Part shown: positions 25,649-35,702 of the stretch, in pieces
How positions within the stretch are numbered: position 1 is the first letter of the stretch
Layout of the letters: each line of letters starts with the position of its first letter
Source of the DNA: Circinella umbellata
Lineage: Eukaryota > Mucoromycota > Mucoromycetes > Mucorales > Lichtheimiaceae
Assembly (NCBI GenBank): GCA_025093555.1
Contig: JAIWNF010000059.1
Coordinates: 186,001-250,000, forward strand
DNA length: 64,000 nucleotides
Direction: 5' to 3'
The notes under the pieces: generated by a model
Database searches by the model: none
What the model was told of the DNA's origin: nothing
The model's input: the letters and a program-made list of their open reading frames with translations, nothing else
Made by a program: the position numbers and the translations under genes

Positions 25649-25834
25649 ATCTTTTTTTTTGTATCTTTTTTTTTGTATTTTTTTTTTGTGTCTTTTTTTT
25701 TGTATCTTTTTTTTTGTATCTTTTTTTTTGTATCTTTTTTTTTTGTATCTTTTTTTTTTGTATCTTTTTTTTTTGTATCTTTTTTTTTTGTATCTTTTTT
25801 TTTTGTATCTTTTTTTTTGTGTATCTTTTTTTTT
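25649..25834. repeat. Minisatellite of ~14-16-bp T-rich units
   Basis: About twelve units of the type TATCTTTTTTTTTTG in direct tandem, varying in T-run length and with a few TGTC or TATT variants. On the opposite strand this gives spurious lysine-rich frames (KKKDT/KKRYKK repeats), which are not genes. Confidence 0.95.
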
Positions 25835-25979
25835 GGCAATCATCATCACACACACAAATAATAACGTTACCATACATTTGTTAAGAATACTGAATTTTCA
25901 GTATTAATATTTTACAACGTACCTTCTTTTTTTTTTGGAATGATAGAGAGTAATCTTGGGTATATTGACATTGAATCGA

Positions 25980-26250
25980 GACAAGACTGGAATATTCATC
26001 CACTGTTATTTTGGAGCATCTTGGTATGAATTTGCGTGTGTGCATATTCGTCCACGTGTGTATGTGTGTGTATGTGTGTGTGATACCTCCATATCCAAAA
26101 ATAACAGTGAATAGAATAAATATACAATGACCTTCTTGAAATGATATATAATTTATATTATTGCTCTTGAAATAGCTTGTGAATGATCATTTTGATATGC
26201 AATAATAGTATACTTTTGGTAGGGTCAATAATCATATTCCAGTCTTGTCA
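25980..26250. repeat. Nested inverted repeats
   Basis: A perfect 16-bp arm GACAAGACTGGAATAT (25980-25995) has its reverse complement at 26234-26249. Inside, CACTGTTATTTT-GGA (26001-26015) pairs with TCCAAAAATAACAGTG (26094-26109). The 270-bp interval also has TG/TATG repeats. It could fold as a cruciform or be a small inverted-repeat element; there is no protein. Confidence 0.75.
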
Positions 26251-26420
26251 ACACCGAAAATAAAAAGAAAAACCAAGTATCTTGATAACAAATAGATTTC
26301 TTGTTGTATTTCTTGATAAATATAGTTCACCTTCTTGACTAGTTCGTAATGGATACGCCATAATAGATAGTTCACCATGATAATTTTAATAGATATGTAC
26401 CTCACGTAATACCAAAAAAC

Positions 26421-26730
26421 GAAACCAAATCCCACATTTTGTTGCTGTCTACCGCATGGAATATTATCATGACACTCATCTGGTTTGTGTCATAATAACA
26501 AGTTGCCCACTTTTTTCATTATTCTTCTTGATGTTACTTATGTACGTACTTCATCATATGGATTAATGTATGTTATTTCTTGACTAACACGGACTCATAC
26601 AACACCAAATGATTTGCTACTTGACTGGTTATTGTTTTTTTCACCGGATGGATAATAAAATTTGATTTTTTCAATGAAATTGATTTGATGATGGTTTATC
26701 AAATATATCTTGAATGTGGGATTTGGTTTC
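26421..26730. repeat. Inverted repeat, 18-bp perfect arms
   Basis: GAAACCAAATCCCACATT at 26421-26438 is exactly reverse-complemented at 26713-26730, spanning 310 bp. It lies just downstream of another inverted-repeat pair. No coding content is recognised between the arms. Confidence 0.75.
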
Positions 26731-27518
26731 TTGTGTGTATATGTACTCCTTATTTCCAAAGTAGGTGGTGATGGATAGTATAGTATTTCTTGAGTAATGT
26801 ACAATCCATTTAAAAGCGTTTGAAAGGATTTATCAGCACCATGATGAAATAAGATATAAGATCGGTTAAAGGAGGTACACGCCAAGTAAGAGCATATACA
26901 CACATGAATTCTTGCTATCTTGCTCATCCCATCAAAATGTTGCGGTCATAATTTGGTTCCAATAGTAAAACAAGTAGTAAAGAATTACAAGTTTCGTTTA
27001 AGATTGATCAAAAGTTGATAAAGTAAGACACCGAATTGTGAAACCAATCATTGACCGCAATCAAATAGCTGAATAATAAATATTGCTCCCTTTTTTTTCT
27101 AGACTAGCAATCATATATAATTTTTACCAGAATAGTTCCATTATCACCCAATATAATACACACCAAAGTACCAACTATGTGTCTTAATAATAAAAACAAT
27201 AGCAACAGGTAAATCGGCTCAATCAATGCAAGAAGAAAGAAACAAAGATTTTATCATAAAGGTAAACATTCCCAAAGGAAATGAATATGTGAAGATGAAT
27301 CAAAAAAAGTTTTTTAATATTAGAGCCACCAAGAACTAATATCAAAGCACAATAGATTCCATTCAAGCCAAAGACGGGATTTTCTTTTTTTTTTGTTTCT
27401 CTCTTATACACAAATGTATAATAATAGTCTGCTTTCACAAATTAATTTACGAAAACAATTGGATTAACTTTCTAATCACCAAAATCGAATACCAAAAAAT
27501 GACAATAGCTAGCCATAG
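26731..27518. other. Intergenic
   Basis: AT-rich, no gene supported on either strand. Confidence 0.35.
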
Positions 27519-28591
27519 TTAGGGTCAAAGTCAGTCGTTACCACGACATCATTAACAAAAACCACGGGAGCCTTGAATTGCCAAAGCATTTGAATAGGGT
27601 CAAAGTCAGTCGTCACCAAAAACGACCATTTACATCGCGTACACTCCATGTTTCTCTTCCATACACCAAGGAAATAGAAACAACGCTTTCTTCCAGCTCG
27701 GAAAGCCCGATTAGAACACATAGTACACCTTCCCACAATGTACCATGATTCCTGACACAGCAGCAACAAGCCCCCTCTTGACAGGAAGACAATCCCAGCT
27801 TCAGAATCTCAATGGGAGGTAAGAAGAAGAAGGAAGAACAGAACAATGACACAGAGCCTATGCCATAACCGGTGGGAGATCGAGGTACCCATATACGCTT
27901 TAGACTAGGATGACCAGAGACTATTCAGAATGAGGAGTCGTTATTGCAATAGAGCTACTTCGAACGAACTCTTGTATCCACAGCTACCACCTCATTAATC
28001 CCGACGAGCACAGAATAAGGTCATAATGGAACTTTTGACAAGATCTTTGCGACTTGAGAGCAGTAACTTGAAACAATGACAACAACTTGTTTGATCTTGA
28101 AAATTGTTCTAACAGATTTCTTTTCATAACATATTTATTCCCGTAGATAGAGAAATAAAAATTGTTATAAAAAAGAAACCAATAAAAAATATATGAGAGA
28201 CTTTCAATATTTAGTATCCCACACTTTTAAAGTATATAAAAATATATAGAAATATATAAAAATAAAAAATGATAATGAAAATGATAACTTACAGTAAAAT
28301 AATATAAAATTAAATGAGTCTTGTTGTCATTAAGAAACACAAACCGGCGGCTGCAAAAGATCTGTTGGTGTTCCAAATATGCCTCATCTTGCTCACCAAG
28401 ACTAACAAGGAATGACGTAGGGGTATACAAAAGCTCGTCCTTTTCACTCTACCACAATAACGAACATCCCCATCCCAAATAGTCTAAGGCCAGAGCCTAG
28501 ACCAAGCATATACAGATACCTCTTTACTCCCGGTGGTTACGACACAGGACATCCATGCCACGTCCTACGTATTCCCCCAACCCTTACTTAC
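27519..28591 (-). other. GC-richer block downstream of the exon-cassette array, possible further exons
   Basis: Patches at 27520-27880 and 28320-28590 are noticeably richer in G+C than the flanks, and on the minus strand contain frames open for 60-85 codons. AGGGTCAAAGTCAGTCGT occurs twice in direct orientation, 75 bp apart (27521 and 27596). A consensus donor (GTAAGT on the minus strand) lies near 28293. These may be the terminal exons of the transcript that includes the repeated cassettes upstream, but I cannot build a protein from them. Confidence 0.3.
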
Positions 28592-29730
28592 CTTGATCCC
28601 AAGAAGACCATCCACCGAAATTCCTTTCTGCCATCCGTTTCCCAAAAGACAAACTGCTGCAATGTCAACACCAGGCCAACCAAACCTTCCGAAGCGCGCA
28701 CACACGCAGCACAGCAACGTCTATATATTCCATTAAAAAAATTAAATAATTAGTTCTCAATTATTATTTATCCTTTTTTTTACAACTTATTTTGCTATGA
28801 TAGAAAACTTACCATGACACTGCTTGTATCATAAATTTTAAACCGAAAGCGTCCAAAGCAGACACCTTATCGTATCCCCAACGGACACACCAAAGCACAA
28901 GCAAAACCGTGCCTAATATATTTTAAAATATAAGAGTTATTAGTAAATTAATTTATGAGAAACTTGGTTTTAGAATAAATTGCCAAAGACATAATTTATA
29001 TTCTTTATAAACTTACCATAACAGTTGCATGCGCAAAAGCATACATAAAAAAAAAGGCGCCAAGGAAGACGCGGAAAGTCACACACACCGGGCTGCCGCG
29101 CAACAGCTATACAAAAATAAATAAAGATATGTTGCCAATTAGTTTTTATGCACATGAAATATTGTTTTTTATATGAAGTTTTTTTTTATATCTTTTCAAT
29201 AGACTTACCGAAAATGCTGAAGGCGTCGAAATAAAAAGTGCCAAAAAAGACACAGAAACACACACACATATCGGGCTGCCGCACAACAGCTATAAAGAAA
29301 ATACATAAAAATATGTTGCCAATTAGTTTTTATGCACATGTGTAATTATTTTTATCTTTTCAATAGACTTACCAAAAATGCCGAAGGCGTCGAAAAAAAG
29401 AAAAAAAAAAGTGTCAAAGACACGGAATTATTACACACACCGGGCTGCCGCACAACAGCTATAGAAAAATAAAAATAAAAATGTGTTGTCAATTAGTTTT
29501 TATGCACATGTGTAATTCTTTTCAATAAACTTACCAAAATGCCGAAGGCGTCGAAATAAAAGTAAAAAAAACCACCGCACACACACGGACAAAGGAGCAA
29601 TCATCAACAGAGGTGCACACACAAACACATGTTGAGAAAGAGAGAGAGAGAGAGAGATAAAAAAAAAGAATAAAAAAAAAAAGGAACGCGAGAATTCCGT
29701 CAACCAGCAAACGAACACAGTTACCATCAT
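28592..29730 (-). repeat. Tandem array of exon+intron cassettes
   Basis: Six exon-like segments on the minus strand, each bounded by an AG acceptor and a GTAAG donor: A 29730-29535, B 29458-29373, C 29289-29209, D 29106-29017, E 28912-28813, F 28720-28592. B, C and D are clear duplicates. Each begins CTGTTG[TC]GCGGCAGCCCG, and A, B and C end with the block TCGACGCCTTC[GA]GCATTTT before the donor. The introns are also alike (GTAAGT[TC]TATTGAAAAG... CATGTGCATAAAAACTAATTG). Donor-to-donor spacing is 162, 164 and 192 bp. Joined A to E, they stay open from the ATG at 29730 until a TAA in E (about 175 codons, very hydrophobic, Cys/Phe-rich). C and D share LL.GSP.CV in the same frame, but A reads the shared 3' block in another frame, so coding status is uncertain. 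Confidence 0.7.
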
Positions 29731-29850
29731 CTATAAATAATAATAATAATAATAATAAAAGTACATTAATAATTAGAATACGATATCTATATATATATAT
29801 ATATAAAGTAAAAGTAAAAAAGTAGAAATATAAATAATACTTACAAGAGT

Positions 29851-31788
29851 TTAGCCCCAATAATCATCATCTTCATCGTCGTACTCAACAAGGAACTCTG
29901 AGAAAACATCTTCAGGAAGTCGTGCAGCTTGTGGTGGTGGGAGAACAGGAGATTCTTCATCGTTCATATGACCGGCAACATCTACACGGTCTTCTTCTAT
30001 AGCAGGGATCGGCACAGAGGCGTCACCTTCTGCAAGTTCGTCGACACCTACACGAACTTCTTCATCATTGAAATCCTCGACTAAAGTGGCAAGGTCTGTC
30101 ATGGTAGGAAGGTCCGAAAACACATCTACAAGACCATCATAACCATCAGCAGTCATATGGGGTTGATCCAAAGACGGTAACATGTCGGCTAAAATAGCCA
30201 AAGCAAGTGCATCAACAGATGCTATGGCATCACCCATATCTTGCACATGTTCGGAGTCCTCAACTGCAGCAGCATCAGCAATTACTCCAAGACCAAAGTC
30301 CAAGTAACCATCAGCGCTGAATGCAAGAGTGTTTTCCTCCGGCATTGACTGCTCTTGTGCTGGTGGCATGGAAGCCAGAGCAGCAGCAGTTTGCATAGCA
30401 ACTAGTGCTTCCCTTTCTACAAGTTCGTCGACACCTACACGAACTTCTTCACCATTGACTTCCTCAACCAAAGCATCAGCATTTGTCATTGTAGGGAAAT
30501 CCGAAGACACATCTACGAGACTAGCATTATCATCAGTAGTATTATTGGATTGCTCCAAAGGTGGTAACATGTTGGCTGCAATAGCCAAAGCAAGTGCATC
30601 AACTGATGCTGTGGAATCACCCACATCTTGCGCATGTTCAGAGGCCTCAACTGCAGCAGTATCAGTGATTACTTCAGGACTAAAGTCGTCCGAATAATCA
30701 TCAGTACCATCCATAGGAGTATCTTGCTCTGGGATTGACTGCTCTTGTGCTGGTGACATAGGAGCCAACTCAGCAGCAGTGTCCATAGCATCAGTGGCAT
30801 CAAAGCCAGCTGAGCTTTCTTGTTGTTCTTGTTGTTGTTCTCGCTCTTGTACGCCGTTATCCATGGACACGGTATCACCATCAATATCCATGGCAACAGG
30901 TCCAATCTCTCCAGCAGCTGCAGAAGGGATTTCATTGGAATCATCTTCAAAAGAATCTTCCATCTCCACATCGCAATCAGGGAAAGGTGTTCCTGCTGAA
31001 GAAGAAGAGAAAGTATTTGTAAGTGCTAAGGAATCAGCGTCAGCTTCCTCTTCCCATGATTGCACTTGAACATCATCGCTTGAAATATCAACAAGCATCG
31101 GAGATCCAGGCTCATCTTGGTGTTGAGCAGAAGCCGAAGCTTGGGCACTAGGACCTAAGTCCATGGCCGCGAACTGTTCGCACAAGAGATCAACTGCATC
31201 AGGAAGCACAGTTGGCGATGTGTTCGAATGAGACTTTTTACGGTCATCATTTCGTCGACAAGAAAAGACATTACAACGCTTGATATCTGCCCGTCCGTAC
31301 ACGTCAACATCCACACCAAGCACTACGTCTACAGCGTCAGGTTTATACATGCGTCCAAAAGGTAAAGAATGCTTATCATGCCGAACTGCTTTGTTCCATT
31401 TAAAACATGGAATAGCAAACTTTTCTTCTTCTCGGGGCTTGCCCACAACAGGCGGTTCACACAACACACGCCGCAAACGAGAAACCTCCTCATAACGAGA
31501 AGCAACAAATGCATAGTCAAGACTTGGTGGCAACGGGGAAACGAAGAAAAGTCCCAATGACAAGCATTGTACAACAATAAATGTGCGCAATGAATTGCAA
31601 CACGACGAGAAAGAGATGAATGCCACAAGGGCAACGAATGCATAAAAGCAAAACCACTCAAAGTGGAACAAGTAGTAGCGGTAGCCAACGTCTATCACAA
31701 AGACATAGATATGTAGAAGGCAATACAAAATGAGCAAGGTATGAAGAAAACGGTCTTCGTAGTAGAATTCTTTAAGTAGCTGAAACAT
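29851..31788 (-). CDS. Orphan acidic membrane protein with internal duplication
   Basis: I do not recognise the family. A single open frame of 645 codons starts at the ATG at 31788; codons before it are non-ATG. Residues 1-90 contain three predicted membrane spans (about 15-33, 44-62 and 67-87, rich in Phe, Leu, Tyr and Cys). A Cys/Arg-containing segment to about residue 210 follows, then a long acidic, Ala/Asp/Glu/Ser-rich disordered region ending in DDEDDDYWG. The acidic part has a direct duplication of 129 codons: PAQEQS[IM]PE...SVDALALAI...MLP.L...VDV.SD.PTMT...EEVRVGVDEL occurs twice. A consensus GTAAGT donor lies 6 nt after the stop, leading into the exon-cassette array on the same strand. 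Codon composition and lack of stops support a real, fast-evolving gene; the function is unknown. Confidence 0.6.
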   Translation of the reverse strand: MFQLLKEFYYEDRFLHTLLILYCLLHIYVFVIDVGYRYYLFHFEWFCFYAFVALVAFISFSSCCNSLRTFIVVQCLSLGLFFVSPLPPSLDYAFVASRYEEVSRLRRVLCEPPVVGKPREEEKFAIPCFKWNKAVRHDKHSLPFGRMYKPDAVDVVLGVDVDVYGRADIKRCNVFSCRRNDDRKKSHSNTSPTVLPDAVDLLCEQFAAMDLGPSAQASASAQHQDEPGSPMLVDISSDDVQVQSWEEEADADSLALTNTFSSSSAGTPFPDCDVEMEDSFEDDSNEIPSAAAGEIGPVAMDIDGDTVSMDNGVQEREQQQEQQESSAGFDATDAMDTAAELAPMSPAQEQSIPEQDTPMDGTDDYSDDFSPEVITDTAAVEASEHAQDVGDSTASVDALALAIAANMLPPLEQSNNTTDDNASLVDVSSDFPTMTNADALVEEVNGEEVRVGVDELVEREALVAMQTAAALASMPPAQEQSMPEENTLAFSADGYLDFGLGVIADAAAVEDSEHVQDMGDAIASVDALALAILADMLPSLDQPHMTADGYDGLVDVFSDLPTMTDLATLVEDFNDEEVRVGVDELAEGDASVPIPAIEEDRVDVAGHMNDEESPVLPPPQAARLPEDVFSEFLVEYDDEDDDYWG

Positions 31789-31930
31789 AAGTAACAAAGT
31801 AAAGTAAAAAGAGGGCTCTGAGGTGTAAAGAAAAAGAAAAGGAAAAGAAAAAAAAAGCGGGATATATTTTGATTCAGAAAAAAAAAACCATGTGATTCTT
31901 CATTAGGCAATTTTTTTTTACTTTTTAACA

Positions 31931-32490
31931 TATTTTTCGCGTCATGGTACTATGGAAGCGTATAACGCGTGAATGTGTTTAATAAACGTAAAAAAGTCGC
32001 AGTGACAACATTGTCATGGAGATGGAATGACGCGACTTAATCTTTGTTTGTCCCGGAATGCTCAGTTCCTGTAGAATTTACACTTTTGTCAATTTTTTTT
32101 TACTTTAAGGAATGAACTTTTTTTTTCCATTTTCCTTTTTTGTTCATATTTTCGCGTCATGCTACTATGAGCGTGTCAAAACCGTGAATGTTTATAATAA
32201 AGAGAAAAAGCTCCAGTGACAACATTGTCGTAGAGATGGAATGACACGACTTGAACTTTATTTGTCACAAATCGCTCAGTTCCTGTAGAATTGACACTTG
32301 TGTCCAGTTTAGGAATGAGCGTTTTAGTTTTTTTCTTCTTCTATTTTCCTTTTTTGTTCGTATTTTTACGTCATGGAATTATGAGTCTGTCAGAGCGTAA
32401 ATACTTTTAATAAAAGTGAAGAGTTGGTACAGTAGCATTAACATGGAAATGAAACGACACAACTTAATTTTAGTTTCCCACGCATTATGT
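31931..32490. repeat. Three ~215-bp tandem repeats upstream of the orphan ORF
   Basis: Three direct units begin at about 31931, 32146 and 32361. Each starts TATTTTT[CA]CG[CT]GTCATG-like and contains a GTGACAACATTG(T)CATGGAGATGGAATGACRCGACTT-like core. In units 1 and 2 this is followed by GCTCAGTTCCTGTAGAATT and TTTTCCTTTTTTGTTC. Unit 3 is the most diverged and lacks part of the 3' half. They lie 140-700 bp 5' of the orphan membrane-protein ORF (which is on the minus strand), so they could be promoter repeats. Confidence 0.85.
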
Positions 32491-34653
32491 TACACCCGTG
32501 CCCCGCCCCCCTTTTTTTACTGTAAGAATTAATGTTTTTTCTTTAAACTATGCAAGAATTTTCAAGCAGTTTAATATATGTTCATGTTGGAAATTTGCAA
32601 CTGTATTTTATTCTTTTTATTACGTAGTAATAATGTTTGATTTTATCATGAGTGATTAATTATTTTCCCGGTGGTATCAGAAATAACATTCAGGAACCAA
32701 ATTACTGTTAAAAAAAGAGCTGCGCATATACTGTTCTAATATTTGAAGGTTGGAATTTGGGATCGTAATATTTATATTCCTGCTTAGCCTAATAAAAAAA
32801 AACAATTGAAGGATATAATGTTATCTAATTATCATATATCTTCTTTTTTCTGGTTCATAATGATTTTGTCATCCAACTAAGTTTAAAGTGATCCCTTCAA
32901 TCATAACATATATACTTTTGATCGTACAATACTATTGATGAATACGATCCTTTTTGCAGTAAATTAACTATTAAATAATTAATACTAAATATATTGTAGA
33001 AATCGCATGATAATGGTAAAAATATGTATATAACATGGAGTTTAGAGAAATGAAATAGGCTAAATGTATTATTTAAAGAAAGAGAGAGAGAATAAGAAAG
33101 TTAAAAAAAGGTTGAATATTTTATATCCAAGATTCTCTACCTTTTTTTTCTTCTTTTGTAGCGACTCCCTTTTAAGATTTATCCAAAACCATCTGCTCAT
33201 TTATTAACTTTTTGATGTTGTTGTTTATTAGCGAAACATTTATTCTTTCCGATAAACAAGACTGAAATTGACCCAGGTACCATGCTTTTTATACAATCAT
33301 GGACTTTGTATCATCATGACCACATGTGTATCCATGTAAAAATACGGTATTCATCTCGAGATTATATCCAACCATTATTCCAAGCGAGTGCATATCCAAA
33401 ATATCAATTCTAGCCCTACCCATGTAATTTTTAAAAAATAGTCCATATATGCTGCCACATCCACTCCCAGTTATGGCACAACCACAACGCATAGTTGAAT
33501 CGATATCTGTTGCTTAAATGTACCGTTATAATTTACCACAGGCTGCCGTTATTGGTAGATTATCCATAAAAAATGTCATAACTACGGCTGTCTCATCCAT
33601 GTCTCTATATCCCTAAATTTATCCCCACTGTTATTGTCAGCAAAAATATATCCATCAAAAGTCTCGTGGGTGTTATTTTTTATCCACTCTAGCAGATAAA
33701 AGTCGGTAGTGGTTCACTCAACGACCATTATCCATAAATACGATTCCATCAGTATCGTCTGTATAATAACGCTATTTTCTACTTCATTCCTATCCACAAT
33801 AGCAATTCTTCTTGTCCACGCGTTAATCCAGATTCACTGGGGGTAGATCAATTGACCAATAAAGACTTTCTTTACGGAAAATAAGCCATATTTTAAATGT
33901 TGTCTTTGGCCACTTTTTTTAATTAATATCAATTGACCAGACGTATATTATTATTATACTCCTAATGTTATTTGAAGTTTCCCATGGTGCTGCTTCTTAA
34001 TTATTTTGAAATTCAAAAGGACAAGGTTTGTAGAAAAGAAGGAGGACTATCTCAAACGCTGCACATATAGCCACGTGTCACAAACACAGTGTAACAATTT
34101 TTTTTTTACAAACTGAGATGTGTCACCATAATAAAAAGAAATTGGATCAACAGATATTTGGTATTAAAAGAGCAAATTATTATTATTATTATCCAAATTC
34201 AACAGTAGTAAAAACCCTACAAATATATTAATGAGGGCAGTGAGATTATTGACAGTAAAAGAAAAATATAGCTTCAAGCATAAAAAAGTGGATGATTAGA
34301 ATGGACTGTCACTTATTTCTATTATAATAGTCAATCATTATTTTACGTAAGGTCATATGTGACACCATCCATCCAACATTCACACACGCACACACATATA
34401 TAATACTACTTTGCTCTATTGAAAGCACAGTGTATAAGTGGTCCACAAAGTTCAATGCTACAACACTTCTACTTGGTAATTAACTAAACGAGACAAAGCA
34501 TTATATATAGAAAGAACGAGAAGAGAAACCAATCAAAAAGATATATCATGGCTTCTTTATGGATATAGATAATAATTTATATACGTAATGTAGAAAGTAG
34601 TATATATAAATCATCTTTACTAATGATAGGGAGTAGATAACGTAAATAAATTT
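32491..34653. other. Intergenic, with a TATCC-rich segment at 33178-33795
   Basis: No intact gene. Between 33178 and 33795 the pentamer TATCC occurs about ten times, far above expectation for this composition. On the minus strand this gives short frames with repeated MD/WI residues, broken by stops and frame changes (longest 33492-33289). It may be a decayed repetitive gene or a degenerate satellite. The rest is plain AT-rich DNA with an (ATT)n run near 34180. Confidence 0.4.
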
Positions 34654-35097
34654 TTATTGATCCATATTTGAATTTATATTAAATTGTTCATAAACTTCTT
34701 GTAATGTTTTACCGGTCTTTTGAGCATACTACTATATATATGTTCAATTTAATTTAAATGAGGGATTTATATCATTATTATCTTACCATCCCAATTAACA
34801 TGGTAGCAGTATCTTTAAAATCATTATATTCATGTAATAAACGAATACGTTGTTGAAGCATGTGTGAAGCATCCTCTTCACTCATTCTACCATTGATATA
34901 ATTATGATTAATTATACGTAAACAATTTGTATCAACTCAAAATAATAAATAATAATTAGTTTACTGTAATTCATTGGATAAAGCTTGATATTCCAAACGA
35001 AAATCTCGAATTTGCTATATTGTATTAATATGAGTACGTAACTCTATTTGTATTTAAAGTTTCAAGTAAATAATTTACCTTTTTTTTTATCCATCAT
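34654..35097 (-). CDS. swi5: Swi5-family DNA recombination mediator
   Basis: Small partner of Sfr1 that stimulates Rad51/Dmc1 in homologous recombination (Sae3 in budding yeast). Well-supported exons: 35014-34965, 34886-34787 and 34728-34654. They join in phase and end MDQ-stop. The diagnostic segment is RIRLLHEYNDFKDTATMLIGM followed by a C-terminal helix (KTGKTLQEVYEQFNI), matching the LHEYND..KD..Q.L.G...G.....Y..F pattern of Swi5. The upstream part QIRDFRLEYQALSNELQ is the coiled-coil portion. The 5' end is uncertain. An ATGATGGATAAAAAAAAAG exon at 35097-35079 with a GTAAAT donor is the only nearby start. It fits in phase only if the acceptor is the AG inside TTCGAG (near 35006), not the better TATAG. 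The whole protein would be short (about 80 residues), as usual for Swi5. Confidence 0.75.
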
Positions 35098-35205
35098 TTA
35101 TCCATCAATTAAAAAAATGAAAAAAGAGAAAAGAGGAGTTTGATAATAAAAAAAAAAGAGGTTGTTTATTTATATAATAATAATAATATTATGAAGGTCT
35201 TGCTC

Positions 35206-35645
35206 TTAATTCTCTCCATAAATGTAACATACTGTACGTTCTTCTTTCCAATTATTCCAAACATCATAAATGGATAAAATATCTTGAGCAATTTCTACAA
35301 TACTTTCCATATCGACATTTAAATCAGCAAACCATTGTCTCATATCCGTACGATCACCAATAGATCCAGGTGTAAAATCCGCATGATTTGTAACAACAGT
35401 AATATAAATAGCTGCTAAAGCAATCATGTGAGGTGGATAAAGTAATGAAACATCTGTTCGATAAGAATTATTGGCAATAAACTAAGTATATTGAGCACCT
35501 GAGTCTCTCATGCCTACTTCTTCACATATTTGTAATAATGGACGATAAGGATGCCAAACGATTAAATAAAATTCAAGTTCTTCTAATAAATAAAATTCGA
35601 ATTCTGCCACTTTGGAACTATCATAAGGAGTTCCTCCATAATCCA
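35206..35645 (-). pseudogene. SSN8: Cyclin C (Mediator kinase-module cyclin) fragment with premature stop
   Basis: The minus-strand frame 35645-35206 encodes the C-terminal half of a cyclin C: EFEFYLLEELEFYLIVWHPYRPLLQ, then NNSYRTDVSLLYPPHMIALAAIYI, then RQWFADLNVDMESIVEIAQDILSIYDVWNNWKEE. These align without gaps to human cyclin C (ECEFYLLELMDCCLIVYHPYRPLLQ and so on). At 35484-35482 the frame has TAG exactly where cyclin C has the invariant Trp of AWRIVNDTYRTD (TGG to TAG). The fragment begins at an intron-type acceptor (35646-35647), and the N-terminal cyclin box is not found upstream. About 60 bp further, copy B of the dispersed element begins. Interpreted as a truncated, nonsense-mutated copy; a functional gene would have to exist elsewhere. 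Confidence 0.8.
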
Positions 35646-35702
35646 CTAAAGAGAAAATAAAAATATAAAAATGAATCGATTGATATGTGTGTGGGGATAT
35701 AT

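Noticed and set aside
25540..25907. Overlapping Lys-rich (KKKDT) and Phe/Leu-rich frames
   Set aside because: All are translations of the T-rich minisatellite.
26595..27438. Minus-strand frames of 70-110 codons
   Set aside because: No motif or splice context; they overlap inverted repeats and AT-rich DNA, so are probably chance frames.
30329..31560. Plus-strand Ser/Thr/Ala-rich frames
   Set aside because: They are antisense shadows of the acidic orphan ORF, with no motif of their own.
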